A stretch of 64,000 nucleotides of DNA from Ferdinandcohnia sp047246645 (GCF_047246645.1 NZ_JBFOKR010000016.1:62001-126000); one strand, 5' to 3'; positions 8,535 through 17,345 are shown, counted from the stretch's first letter. Numbers and translations: made by a program. Notes: generated from the letters alone by a model not told the origin.

Positions 8535-9380
8535 ATGGAACAGCTAGAGGTTGGAGATATTACACTTACATGGCTGAATGGCGGTGTAACAAATTTAGAT
8601 GGTGGAGCAATGTTTGGAGTCGTCCCAAAACCACTATGGTCTAGGAAATATCCTCATAATGAAAAAAATCAGATTGAGCTTCGTACAGACCCAATTTTAA
8701 TAAAAACTGAATCAAAAAATATCTTAATTGAGTCGGGGATTGGGAATCATAAAATGTCAGATAAGTTAAAGAGAAATTTTGGTGTGCTTGAGGAATCTAA
8801 AGTAGAAACTTCTCTAGCAGAACTAGGCTTGTCTACAAGAGATATTGATATCGTCTTAATGACACATCTGCATTTCGACCATGCCTGTGGGTTAACAAAA
8901 TGGGAAAATGATAAATTGGTACCTACTTTTGAGAACGCTACCATTATTACTTCTAAAATAGAATGGGAAGAAATGAGAAATCCCAATATACGATCAAAGG
9001 CCACGTATTGGAAGGAAAATTGGGAAGCTATTCATGAGCAGGTTAAAACGTTTGAAAATGAATTAGAAATTGAAGAAGGCATTAAAATAATACATACAGG
9101 TGGACATAGTGACGGACATTCAATTATCGTGATTGAAAGCCAAAACGAACAGCTTATTCATATGGCAGATATAATGCCAACGCACGCCCATCAAAATGTC
9201 TTATGGGTAATGGCTTATGATGATTACCCGATGACATCGATTGAGCAAAAACAGAAGTGGATGAAGTATGGAATTGAAAAAGAGGTGTGGTATAGTTTTT
9301 ATCATGATGCCTATTATCGAGCTATAAAGTGGAATGAAAATGGTGACATTTTAGACTCTTTGAAAAGAGTTCGAGACTAG
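8535..9380 (+). CDS. ytnP: Metallo-beta-lactamase-fold lactonase YtnP
   Basis: This 281-aa MBL-fold hydrolase has the zinc-binding THLHFDHACG motif (HxHxDH, about residues 113-122). Further metal ligands are in GGHSDGHS and MADIMPTHAHQ. The length equals B. subtilis YtnP, a lactonase reported to degrade acyl-homoserine-lactone-type signals and interfere with Streptomyces signalling; whether this enzyme does the same is inferred. It is preceded by AGGGTGGGG and followed by a bidirectional hairpin shared with ytzB. Confidence 0.88.
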   Translation: MEQLEVGDITLTWLNGGVTNLDGGAMFGVVPKPLWSRKYPHNEKNQIELRTDPILIKTESKNILIESGIGNHKMSDKLKRNFGVLEESKVETSLAELGLSTRDIDIVLMTHLHFDHACGLTKWENDKLVPTFENATIITSKIEWEEMRNPNIRSKATYWKENWEAIHEQVKTFENELEIEEGIKIIHTGGHSDGHSIIVIESQNEQLIHMADIMPTHAHQNVLWVMAYDDYPMTSIEQKQKWMKYGIEKEVWYSFYHDAYYRAIKWNENGDILDSLKRVRD

Positions 9381-9383
9381 ATA

Positions 9384-9420
9384 AACTTAGCCTATTGGAT
9401 TCTCTCCTATAGGCTAAGTT
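9384..9420. terminator. Bidirectional hairpin between ytnP and ytzB
   Basis: A perfect 12-bp stem (9384-9395 with 9409-9420) lies between convergent genes; T-tracts are weak. Confidence 0.65.
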
Positions 9421-9433
9421 AGCTATTATATAC

Positions 9434-9742
9434 TTATAGTGGATTGACCTCTAGTATTGTCCCAGTTTTTGCGTCCGCGATAAATTCATACTGGCGGCTC
9501 TCGTTATTAACAGTGCGAGTAATTCCACCTTTATAAACCTTGTATAAAATACCTGATTTGGTGTATTCTTCTGGATTCATTTGTATCCAGGATCCGTCGA
9601 TTGGTCCGTTTTTCTTAAATACTTCTTTAGCTTGTTTGAGTGCTTTGTCGCCTGGTAGTAATGTTTCGGTCATTGCCTCTTTCAGAAGATATGCACCTGC
9701 AAAACCTACACCAACACCTAGTAGAAACTTCTTCCAGCTCAT
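9434..9742 (-). CDS. ytzB: Membrane-anchored PepSY-like protein YtzB
   Basis: This 102-aa protein has an N-terminal hydrophobic glycine-rich segment (FLLGVGVGFAGAYLL, residues 6-20) that can act as a membrane anchor. The following domain ends in YEFIADAKTGTILEVNPL, the pattern of PepSY-type domains. AAGGAGGG precedes the ATG. It is located between ytnP and ytoP as in B. subtilis. The role is unknown; PepSY domains are proposed to inhibit or bind peptidases, and the neighbouring gene is a peptidase, but that link is speculative. Confidence 0.75.
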   Translation of the reverse strand: MSWKKFLLGVGVGFAGAYLLKEAMTETLLPGDKALKQAKEVFKKNGPIDGSWIQMNPEEYTKSGILYKVYKGGITRTVNNESRQYEFIADAKTGTILEVNPL

Positions 9743-9925
9743 TTATATTCCCTCCTTAGATAACAACGATCTACATCTATACTTTAAGTATACATAAATT
9801 TAATATTTTCGCTATGTAAACTATGGTAAGAGAAAAACAATTTCGATATACTAAATAATAGTACATAATTGGTAACACTAATAGACAAACGATATTTGTC
9901 ATTTCACTTGAGAGGAGAATACAAC

Positions 9926-10999
9926 TTGAATCAAGAAACATTAGAGCTTTTCAAAACATTAACAGAACTACCTGGAGCACCAGGCAATGAGCATCAAGTA
10001 AGAAAGTTTATGCGCTCACAACTTGAAAAATACTCAGATGAGGTTGTACAAGATGGATTAGGTAGTATTTTTGGAGTGAGACACGGGGATTCAGATGGCC
10101 CAACTGTTATGGTTGCTGGCCACATGGATGAAGTTGGTTTTATGGTCACGTCTATTACTGAAAACGGAATGATTCGTTTCCAAACACTTGGTGGTTGGTG
10201 GAGTCAAGTATTATTGGCACAACGCGTACAAATTATTACATATGCTGGTCCAGTAGTAGGAGTAATTGGATCAATTCCTCCGCATTTACTTGAAGATGCA
10301 CAACGAAATAAACCAATGGATATTAAAAACATGATGATTGATATTGGTGCAGATGACAAAGAAGATGCAATTCGCATAGGTATTAAACCTGGCCAACAAA
10401 TCCTGCCAATTTGCCCATTTACACCTATGGCAAACGAAAAGAAAATCTTGGCTAAGTCTTGGGATAATCGCTATGGATGCGGTCTATCTATTGAATTATT
10501 AAAAGACCTTCAAGGAGTACAACTTCCTAACACATTGTATTCAGGTGCAACTGTTCAAGAAGAGGTTGGACTTAGAGGAGCTCAAACTGCTGCGAATATG
10601 ATTAAGCCTGACATTTTCTTTGCGCTAGATGCAAGTCCAGCAAACGATATGACTGGTGATAAAAATTCTTTCGGCCAGCTTGGTAAAGGTGCATTGTTAC
10701 GTATTTATGACCGTTCAATGATAACACATCGCGGTATGCGTGAATTTGTTTTAGATACTGCTGAATCTAATAATATTCCTTATCAATATTTTATCTCTCA
10801 AGGTGGTACTGATGCCGGTCAAGTTCACTTGTCAAATGAGGGTGTCCCATCCGCAGTTGTTGGTATTTGTTCTCGTTATATCCATACACATGCTTCTATA
10901 GTACATGTTGATGATTATGCAGCTGCTAGAGAGTTAATAGTTAAGCTTGTTAAGTCTTCAGATCGTGCTACAGTTGATGCAATAAGAAACAATAGCTAG
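9926..10999 (+). CDS. ytoP: M42 family aminopeptidase YtoP
   Basis: This 357-aa dinuclear-metal aminopeptidase of the M42 (glutamyl aminopeptidase/TET) family is cytoplasmic. Metal and catalytic motifs are present: VAGHMDEVGFM (His/Asp), SWDNRYGC, EEVGLRGAQ (catalytic Glu pair), ALDASPAND and the C-terminal YIHTHASI. The start is TTG at 9926, 8 bases after AGAGGAG (9911-9917); the ORF continues upstream to 9869 but without a ribosome binding site, and 357 aa is the family length. A hairpin follows the stop. Confidence 0.92.
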   Translation: MNQETLELFKTLTELPGAPGNEHQVRKFMRSQLEKYSDEVVQDGLGSIFGVRHGDSDGPTVMVAGHMDEVGFMVTSITENGMIRFQTLGGWWSQVLLAQRVQIITYAGPVVGVIGSIPPHLLEDAQRNKPMDIKNMMIDIGADDKEDAIRIGIKPGQQILPICPFTPMANEKKILAKSWDNRYGCGLSIELLKDLQGVQLPNTLYSGATVQEEVGLRGAQTAANMIKPDIFFALDASPANDMTGDKNSFGQLGKGALLRIYDRSMITHRGMREFVLDTAESNNIPYQYFISQGGTDAGQVHLSNEGVPSAVVGICSRYIHTHASIVHVDDYAAARELIVKLVKSSDRATVDAIRNNS

Positions 11000-11023
11000 T
11001 CGAAGAGGGTAAAGTGATGAGTT

Positions 11024-11045
11024 GGACTCGGCAGATGCCGGGTCC
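11024..11045 (+). terminator. Hairpin after ytoP
   Basis: A 10-bp stem with one G-T wobble (11024-11033 with 11036-11045) and a tiny loop is followed by TTCTATCT rather than a full T-run. Confidence 0.55.
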
Positions 11046-11107
11046 TTCTATCTGATACAAGTTAGTCTTAGGATGTATACTTAGATTGGTTGATGAGGTG
11101 TTTATAA

Positions 11108-11620
11108 ATGTTAAAAGTTGCAATTGGTACAAAGAATCCTGCTAAAGTTGATGCAATTGTTAACGGATTCAAAGGAATCCAAGCGGATTTCATTCCGACA
11201 TCTGTCCCTTCTGGTGTATCGCCTCAGCCATTCTCTGATGAGGAAACAATAAAAGGTGCTGTGAATAGAGCTCAAAATGCTCTTGAAAAAGAGGATACCC
11301 AATTGGGAGTTGGCTTAGAAGGTGGAGTTGTACAAACAGAGTTCGGTATTTTTTTATGTAACTGGGGTGCAATTGTAGATGAGAAGACTGCTCCGATTAT
11401 TGCAGGAGGAGCACGTATACTGTTACCTGAGGATATTGCCAGTGAACTTTTAAAAGGTAAAGAACTTGGTGATGTTATGGAGGAATATACAAAACAAAAG
11501 AATATCCGAAAAAATGAAGGAGCTATCGGCATTTTTACAAATGGATATGTAAATCGCACTGATATGTTTCTTCATGTTGTAAAACTATTAGTAGGTCAAT
11601 ATACATTTTTAAATAGATAA
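11108..11620 (+). CDS. DUF84 family NTPase (putative inosine/xanthosine triphosphatase)
   Basis: This 170-aa protein begins VAIGTKNPAKVDAI, the nucleotide-binding start typical of the ITPase-like DUF84/YjjX family. It has the acidic SDEETIKGAVNRA segment and the conserved GLEGGV motif (about residues 72-77). Family members hydrolyse ITP/XTP to keep damaged purines out of nucleic acids; the specific substrate here is inferred. GAGGTG precedes the ATG. It stands alone between ytoP and a lipoprotein gene. Confidence 0.85.
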   Translation: MLKVAIGTKNPAKVDAIVNGFKGIQADFIPTSVPSGVSPQPFSDEETIKGAVNRAQNALEKEDTQLGVGLEGGVVQTEFGIFLCNWGAIVDEKTAPIIAGGARILLPEDIASELLKGKELGDVMEEYTKQKNIRKNEGAIGIFTNGYVNRTDMFLHVVKLLVGQYTFLNR

Positions 11621-11927
11621 TAAATAGGACTGTTTTCTAAACTATGTTGCACTAAACCTTGTACCTTTCACTTTCAAAGAAAGAAGCTAATAGTAACAAT
11701 CTCTTAAAAAGAGCCAAAATTTCTCTTGTAACTTTTAGTCTATAACGATATTGTGAATGCCGTTCTTTTGTCATATTTCAGACTACAGATTCGACAAAAC
11801 GACTGGTACAATCTTCTTATAATAGGTTATTGAATGAAATTTGTAGAATAACCTTGCAACACTGAATTTAATAGGTTTATTATAAATAATAGAGAGATAT
11901 ATACAACCTTATGTAAGGGGTGAGAGA
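11621..11927. other. AT-rich intergenic region, no gene seen
   Basis: This gap of about 300 bp has no credible ORF. It contains a 20-nt motif, ACAATCTCTTAAAAAGAGCC (11696-11715), that recurs with small changes at 4074-4092. The last 60 bp are AT-rich and probably carry the promoter of the lipoprotein gene, but no clear -35/-10 pair was found. Confidence 0.5.
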
Positions 11928-12428
11928 ATGAAACATGGAAAGGGTCTTTTTTTGTCTTTTTTTATCGTTATAGGACTTTTGACCGGTTGTTCATCAATAG
12001 AGGACGAAACGAAAGAGACAATCGCTGCAGTTGAAGAAACCTTTAAAGGAAAAGCAGAAGAAGCCAACAGTAAGAATGAGGATATATCATTTTATATACC
12101 GTCAACTATGAAGATTGAAGAGCGGGAAGAAAACAATGTGATTATTAACAAAGACGATCAGACTTTTATTTTGTTTGTTAATCCAGTAGAACCTGCAAAC
12201 AGTGATGTGATGTATAAATCAATTGAATCAAAGAAGAAGTTCTCAGTAGATAAAACCTTTACAGATAAAGAACGGTTTGGCTATGTAAAAGTTTATGAAA
12301 TTGATGAAAAGCTCTATCTTGTATCTGTAGGTATTGGCGGAGTAAAAATGACTACAGAAGCAAAGCTTAGTGAAGTATCCGAAAGCGCTAAAGAAATGAT
12401 GACAGTTGTCTCATCAGTAAAATACTAA
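11928..12428 (+). CDS. Putative lipoprotein of unknown function
   Basis: This 166-aa protein has a lipoprotein signal peptide: a basic start (MKHGKGL), a hydrophobic core, and the lipobox LLTGC with the lipidated Cys at about residue 21. The mature part begins with a Lys/Glu-rich helix (ETKETIAAVEETFKGKAEEA), then a mixed alpha/beta domain without recognisable motif. It should sit on the outer face of the membrane. AAGGGGTGAGAG precedes the ATG and a terminator follows. It is next to ytpP in the same direction but separated by the terminator. I do not recognise a family. Confidence 0.75.
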   Translation: MKHGKGLFLSFFIVIGLLTGCSSIEDETKETIAAVEETFKGKAEEANSKNEDISFYIPSTMKIEEREENNVIINKDDQTFILFVNPVEPANSDVMYKSIESKKKFSVDKTFTDKERFGYVKVYEIDEKLYLVSVGIGGVKMTTEAKLSEVSESAKEMMTVVSSVKY

Positions 12429-12437
12429 GATACTTGT

Positions 12438-12464
12438 CCCTCAGTATAAACTGGGGGTTTTTTG
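12438..12464 (+). terminator. Terminator after the lipoprotein gene
   Basis: An 8-bp stem CCCTCAGT/ACTGGGGG is followed by TTTTTT. Confidence 0.8.
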
Positions 12465-12541
12465 TTTGTCTTTAAAGGGAGAATATATCATAATGTGTAT
12501 ATGTGAGTTTTCACCAAAGAAGTATAAACGGAGGTATCTTA

Positions 12542-12856
12542 ATGAAAAAGTTAGAAAGCATGGAACAATATAGTGAATTAAGCAAAAATGGGAAAAATAT
12601 ACTCATGTTTTCAGCAGACTGGTGCCCAGATTGTAGGTTTATTGACCCGTTTTTACCTGATATAGAAAATTCTTACCCTGAGTATACATTTTATTATGTT
12701 GATCGTGATGAGTTTATTGATTTATGTGCAACCTTACAAGTATTTGGTATTCCAAGTTTTATTGCATTTGAAAATGGAAAAGAAACTGGCCGTTTTGTAA
12801 GTAAGGATCGAAAAACTAAGGAAGAAATCGAGCAATTTATTGATGGACTTTCTTAA
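12542..12856 (+). CDS. ytpP: Thioredoxin-like protein YtpP
   Basis: This 104-aa thioredoxin-fold protein has a redox motif WCPDC (Cys pair at about residues 29 and 32) instead of the classical WCGPC, and the cis-Pro context FGIPSF. The ATG at 12542 follows GGAGGT (12530-12535) by 6 bases; the longer in-frame start at 12503 has no ribosome binding site. It likely acts as a cytoplasmic disulfide reductase or thiol-protection protein. ytpQ follows 37 bp downstream without a terminator, so ytpP-ytpQ form an operon. Confidence 0.88.
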   Translation: MKKLESMEQYSELSKNGKNILMFSADWCPDCRFIDPFLPDIENSYPEYTFYYVDRDEFIDLCATLQVFGIPSFIAFENGKETGRFVSKDRKTKEEIEQFIDGLS

Positions 12857-12893
12857 GAATTCCTTACTACACAAAGAGAGGAGGGTATGAAGT

Positions 12894-13691
12894 ATGGATT
12901 CAAAGAAGCTTAAAAACATCATTGAAGAAAAGCTAGCAAAGCACAATTGGGAGTTTACGTTTGACAAAGAGAAGGATACGTTACGGATTGAAGATAAAGA
13001 AACGAAAAAAGGAATGACTGTGGAGCTTCCAGGTATTATCGCAAAGTATAAAGAAGAAGGTTCTGCCAGTCTAGATGAAGTCATTTATTATATTGAAGAA
13101 TCTCTCTCTGTAATGGGGACGGAACAAAAATTACAGGGTAAGGAAAAGAATATCTATCCTGTAATTCGCTCTACTTCTTTCCCAACTCAATCAAGTGATG
13201 GAATTGATTTATTAAATGACGAACATACGGCAGAAACTCGTGTTTATTACGCACTTGACCTCGGGACAACCTATCGATTAATTGATAAGAACTTACTACA
13301 AAAAGAGGAATGGGAACCAGAAAGAATACGAGAAATTGCAAGGTTCAATTTACGCTCTTTAGAAATAAACTATAAAACAGATCTTGTTGCAGGAAACACT
13401 TTTTATTTTGTAAATTCGAATGATGGGTACGACGCGAGTCGGATATTAAATGAAACCTTTCTACTAAAAATGAAACAACAAATGGAAGGTGCCATGGCAG
13501 TTGCTGTACCACATCAAGACGTTCTTATTTTAGCAGATATTAAAAATGATACTGGTTATGATATACTCGCCCAAATGACGATGAGTTTCTTTGCTGCGGG
13601 AAGAGTTCCAATTACAGCCTTATCGTTTTTATATGAAGAAAATGAGCTCGAACCAATCTTTATTCTTGGAAAAAATAGACCGAGAAAATAG
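12894..13691 (+). CDS. ytpQ: DUF1444 family protein YtpQ
   Basis: This 265-aa soluble protein begins MDSKKLKNIIEEKL and is recognised as the YtpQ/DUF1444 family by context and overall pattern, including the late segments DVLILADIKND and MTMSFFAAGRVPI. No function is established for the family. It is transcribed with ytpP. In B. subtilis the next gene is ytpR (a PheT-like tRNA-binding protein); here ytpR is missing and a terminator plus sftA follow. Confidence 0.8.
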   Translation: MDSKKLKNIIEEKLAKHNWEFTFDKEKDTLRIEDKETKKGMTVELPGIIAKYKEEGSASLDEVIYYIEESLSVMGTEQKLQGKEKNIYPVIRSTSFPTQSSDGIDLLNDEHTAETRVYYALDLGTTYRLIDKNLLQKEEWEPERIREIARFNLRSLEINYKTDLVAGNTFYFVNSNDGYDASRILNETFLLKMKQQMEGAMAVAVPHQDVLILADIKNDTGYDILAQMTMSFFAAGRVPITALSFLYEENELEPIFILGKNRPRK

Positions 13692-13725
13692 TAGGAGAGC
13701 TGTATCCTACTTTACTATCAAATCA

Positions 13726-13755
13726 AAAGTCGCTAGGAAAACTAGTGGCTTTTTT
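13726..13755 (+). terminator. Terminator after ytpQ
   Basis: The AAAGTCGCTAG/CTAGTGGCTTT stem (13726-13736 with 13742-13752) runs into a T-run. A second smaller hairpin, GTAGGA/TCCTAC, lies at about 13691-13710. Confidence 0.75.
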
Positions 13756-13993
13756 ATGTAATATTGTTAAAATAAATAATAGTAATATGTGTTCCAAAAG
13801 TTGACGTATCGAAAAAGCAATAGTCAGAAATGACAGGGTAGTAATGAAATAGCTTGAAACCTTGAACTAGAAATAGGTAGACGGAAGTGAATTGATACTC
13901 CTTAGCAGCTTAATCTGACGTAGAATTTCGTAAACGGATTATTTGATGACTATTTGGACATTTCTAGTAATTGTAAATGGAAGAGTGATAGCT
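13756..13993. other. Intergenic region upstream of sftA
   Basis: After the ytpQ terminator about 240 bp remain before sftA. No ORF and no convincing promoter pair were found; it probably holds the sftA promoter. Confidence 0.4.
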
Positions 13994-16636
13994 GTGAACT
14001 TAATGAAAAGACTACTACGATTTTTAAATTCAGATGATGAAAGTCCAAGCGAATATCATCCAGAACATATTCGTCAAAATAAGAATATTGAAGCAAGAGT
14101 TACCTATCAATATCCGAAAGGAAACTTTAGATTTCCTTTAATACCTGATAATGGTAGTGAACCTCCTAGAGAAAGACGTAAACACACTAAAGAAGTTAAG
14201 CAAAGTACAGAAAACAAAAAAAACAATCAAAACCATGAGACCTCCTTTAAGAAAAGAGAGACAAGACAGCAACAGAGACCGATTCCCGTTAACAAAAGCG
14301 AGAACAAACAACCTTTTCGCCCAACAGAGACGCCATCTCCTGTATATGGACTTACTAAACCACAGCTGATAGAAGTGGTTGAATATGAATTACCTACCTT
14401 ACCAACCGCAAATTCAAGAAAAAACATACATATTGCTGACCAAGCACAAGTTGAAGTAGCTGCAACCATTTCTGAGGAATTGTATGAAGAAGTTCCTGCA
14501 AAAGAAGCTGATTTCATTTATTCGGAACATGCTGGTATTGAAACTACTAGACTAATAGGCAGTGATGTGACTGAGCAAGAAGAGAAAGAAATTCCGAAAC
14601 AAATTAGGGAATTGTTAGATGAAGACCAAACAATTAATTCACCGACTACAAGTAATCCTGTAGCGAGTTTTGATGATGTTGTTGAACAGATTAATGTAGA
14701 AGAAGACTTCAATGATGTTGTTGAACAGATTAATGCGGGAGAAGATTTTAATGATGTTGTTGCACAGATTGATGTGGTAGAAGATTTTAATGATATAACT
14801 ACTGAAAAACAAGAACACATTGAAACTGAGCAAATACAAGAGAAAGTGGAGAAATCCCGAGACGAGACACGTAGAAGGCAAACTTCAATTCCTTTCAATG
14901 TCTTGATGTTTAAGAAGGATAAGCAAAGGCTAAATCAACAAAAACAAGTACAGCCTCTACGAGAGTTAGAGAACGTGCAACCTCGACAAGAAAGTCGGAC
15001 AGAGCAGAGTCAGCAAGAAGTAGTTGCCGGACAAAACATAAAGATAGAGAGACAACATCAAGGGGGAAGCGTACAACCCCAAGATGAAATCCGGAAAGAA
15101 TCGCCACAACAAGGCGCAAAAGATGAACAGCTTCAACATGAGGTAACGAAAGAGCAATCTGAAGTAAGTGAATTCAAACCTCAACCTGAGAAAGTAGATG
15201 ACAATAAACGAATGGTTGGAGTATATTCATTTCCTAGCTTATCATTTTTAAATACACCTCCTGTTGAAAACGTTGATGATAATCATTGGCTCTATGAGCA
15301 AAAAACAACCCTTGACCAAACCTTACGTAATTTTAAGGTGCGTGCTAAAGTTGTTAATGTAACGCAAGGTCCAGCTGTAACTAGATTCGAAGTTCACCCG
15401 GAAGCTGGGGTAAAGGTAAATAAAATTACCAATCTATCTGATGATATAAAACTGAGTCTAGCAGCGAAAGACATCCGTATTGAAGCGCCAATCCCAGGCA
15501 AAAACACGATTGGGATTGAAGTACCAAATAGAAAAAGTAAGGCAGTATTATTAAAAGAAATTCTACAAAGTCAGGAGTTCTCCACAAATAGGTCTCCACT
15601 TACGGTGGCATTGGGGCTTGATATCTCAGGAAAGCCTATCGTAACAGACTTACAGAAGATGCCTCACGGATTAATTGCAGGGGCTACAGGTTCTGGAAAA
15701 AGCGTATGTATCAATACAATGTTAGTTAGTTTGCTTTATAAGGCTACTCCAGACCAGGTTAAACTACTTTTAATAGATCCAAAGATGGTGGAACTGGCAC
15801 CATATAATCATATCCCCCATCTAGTGAGCCCTGTAATTACAGACGTAAAGGCTGCCACTGCAGCTCTAAAGTGGGCAGTTGAAGAGATGGAAAGAAGATA
15901 TGAGCTCTTTGCACATACAGGTGTAAGGGATATTGGCCGATACAATGAAATGGTTGAAAAGCATGATGAAAAAAGTGGCAAACTTCCATATCTCGTGATT
16001 ATTATCGATGAGCTTGCTGATTTAATGATGGTTGCACCTGGTGAAGTGGAAGATTCTATTTGCCGTATCGCACAAAAGGCGAGAGCCTGTGGTATTCATT
16101 TAATACTAGCAACTCAACGCCCATCCGTTGATGTAATTACTGGATTAATTAAGGCAAATATACCTACACGTATTGCTTTTTCAGTATCATCTCAAGTTGA
16201 TTCAAGAACAATCTTAGATTCTAGCGGTGCTGACAAACTTCTGGGACGAGGGGATATGTTGTTCCTTGAAAACGGTTCTTCAAAACCAATCCGTGTTCAA
16301 GGAAACTTTGTTTCCGATGATGAAATTGAACATGTTGTAGGGTTTGTCAAAACACAAATGAAGCCAACCTATATGTTTGAGCAAGAGGAACTCTTAAAAA
16401 AGGCAACGATTTCGAATGAGGAAGATGAATTATTTTTAGAAGCATGTGAATTTGTCTTGGAACACGGAGGAGCATCCACTTCAAGTGTGCAACGTCGTTT
16501 CCGCATTGGCTATAACCGAGCTGCAAGATTAATTGATATGATGGAGGAACAAGGTATTATCTCTGAATCACGTGGGAGTAAGCCGAGAGAAGTCCTAATA
16601 ACCGAGGAAGAACTTTCAAATATATATGAGAACTAA
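13994..16636 (+). CDS. sftA: DNA translocase SftA (soluble FtsK/SpoIIIE family)
   Basis: This cytoplasmic FtsK-type DNA motor of about 880 aa clears chromosomal DNA from the closing septum. There are no membrane segments. A long, low-complexity N-terminal half rich in Glu, Gln and Lys (about 430 aa) is followed by the motor: Walker A GATGSGKS, Walker B LVIIIDELADL, and a C-terminal gamma (winged-helix) domain with SSVQRRFRIGYNRAARL. GTG at 13994 is chosen from a GGAAGAG-type site; ATG 14003 or 13943 are alternatives. Residues encoded at 14669-14797 are three and a half copies of a 13-residue repeat. The YtpS/SftA position ahead of murC is conserved. Confidence 0.9.
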   Translation: MNLMKRLLRFLNSDDESPSEYHPEHIRQNKNIEARVTYQYPKGNFRFPLIPDNGSEPPRERRKHTKEVKQSTENKKNNQNHETSFKKRETRQQQRPIPVNKSENKQPFRPTETPSPVYGLTKPQLIEVVEYELPTLPTANSRKNIHIADQAQVEVAATISEELYEEVPAKEADFIYSEHAGIETTRLIGSDVTEQEEKEIPKQIRELLDEDQTINSPTTSNPVASFDDVVEQINVEEDFNDVVEQINAGEDFNDVVAQIDVVEDFNDITTEKQEHIETEQIQEKVEKSRDETRRRQTSIPFNVLMFKKDKQRLNQQKQVQPLRELENVQPRQESRTEQSQQEVVAGQNIKIERQHQGGSVQPQDEIRKESPQQGAKDEQLQHEVTKEQSEVSEFKPQPEKVDDNKRMVGVYSFPSLSFLNTPPVENVDDNHWLYEQKTTLDQTLRNFKVRAKVVNVTQGPAVTRFEVHPEAGVKVNKITNLSDDIKLSLAAKDIRIEAPIPGKNTIGIEVPNRKSKAVLLKEILQSQEFSTNRSPLTVALGLDISGKPIVTDLQKMPHGLIAGATGSGKSVCINTMLVSLLYKATPDQVKLLLIDPKMVELAPYNHIPHLVSPVITDVKAATAALKWAVEEMERRYELFAHTGVRDIGRYNEMVEKHDEKSGKLPYLVIIIDELADLMMVAPGEVEDSICRIAQKARACGIHLILATQRPSVDVITGLIKANIPTRIAFSVSSQVDSRTILDSSGADKLLGRGDMLFLENGSSKPIRVQGNFVSDDEIEHVVGFVKTQMKPTYMFEQEELLKKATISNEEDELFLEACEFVLEHGGASTSSVQRRFRIGYNRAARLIDMMEEQGIISESRGSKPREVLITEEELSNIYEN
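14669..14797 (+). repeat. 39-bp in-frame tandem repeat inside sftA
   Basis: Three full 39-bp units start at 14669, 14708 and 14747, and a partial one at 14786. They encode variants of FNDVVEQINxxED in the disordered N-terminal half of SftA. Confidence 0.9.
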
Positions 16637-16646
16637 GAAAGAAGTG

Positions 16647-16680
16647 AAGCTGATAACATTTAGTTTGTTATCGGCTTTTT
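16647..16680 (+). terminator. Terminator after sftA
   Basis: A 12-bp stem (16647-16658 with 16666-16677, one wobble) is followed by a T-run. Confidence 0.85.
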
Positions 16681-16809
16681 GTTTTGGTCGATGAGAAGGT
16701 AATAAAGCGATAAGCAAGCAGTCTTATGGTTTTGGGAACGGTTAAAGTTAGTGTGGGGTACAAGGTTGGTATTATGAAAAGAGGAGTTCAATGTGTCTTA
16801 AAAAGAGTC

Positions 16810-17104
16810 AAAAACAGCTGAGGTAAAGAAACGTTCTATGAGCCTTTTAAAGCAGCTACTCTTAGCTGAAAGTAAGATAGAAGTATTCTATTAGCCGTTC
16901 AAAGTAGTTAAGCTCAGGTGAAGGTAAGATAGAAACGTTCTATGAGCTGTTCAAAGCAGTTAACCTCAGCTGAGGGTAAGATAGAAACGTTCTATGAGCC
17001 GTTCAAAGCAGTTGAACTCTTCTGAAGGTAAAATAGAAGTATTCTACGAGCCTTTCAAACCAGTTAATTCATGTTGAAGGGAAGACAGAAATGCTCTATG
17101 AACC
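16810..17104. repeat. Tandem array of 52-bp units with palindromic cores
   Basis: Six units have exactly 52-bp spacing. Each carries a near-palindrome of the form ATAGAA-NNN-TTCTAT, at 16825, 16877, 16929, 16981, 17033 and 17085. Units 2-4 have perfect arms while units 1, 5 and 6 are degenerate. Unit 4 also has the perfect palindrome CCTCAGCTGAGG (16964-16975). The period is not a multiple of three and the array is not coding. It sits in the 906-bp sftA-murC gap. Confidence 0.9.
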
Positions 17105-17345
17105 AATTGTAACAAGATTCCAATTACATACATAATAAAAGAACCAAAAACAGCCAATATACTTGTTTCCGACATGATTAAATGCATAATCTCCTTCATT
17201 GAGCATATATGTGTAATTGGCATGTTTAAATAAAAGGAACACGATTTATAAATATGTTCCAAAAAACACCAAATCATAGATTATTTATAACTCACAAGGT
17301 CAATAATAAAAAAATGCTACATAAGTACTAAAGATTACAGTTAAC

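Noticed and set aside
16810..17104. CRISPR array
   Set aside because: Units are contiguous diverged copies without unique spacers between identical repeats, and there are no cas genes.
17044..17277. 77-aa minus-strand ORF with a hydrophobic stretch in the sftA-murC gap
   Set aside because: No ribosome binding site upstream; its C-terminal half is the reverse of the 52-bp repeat array, so it is a chance ORF.
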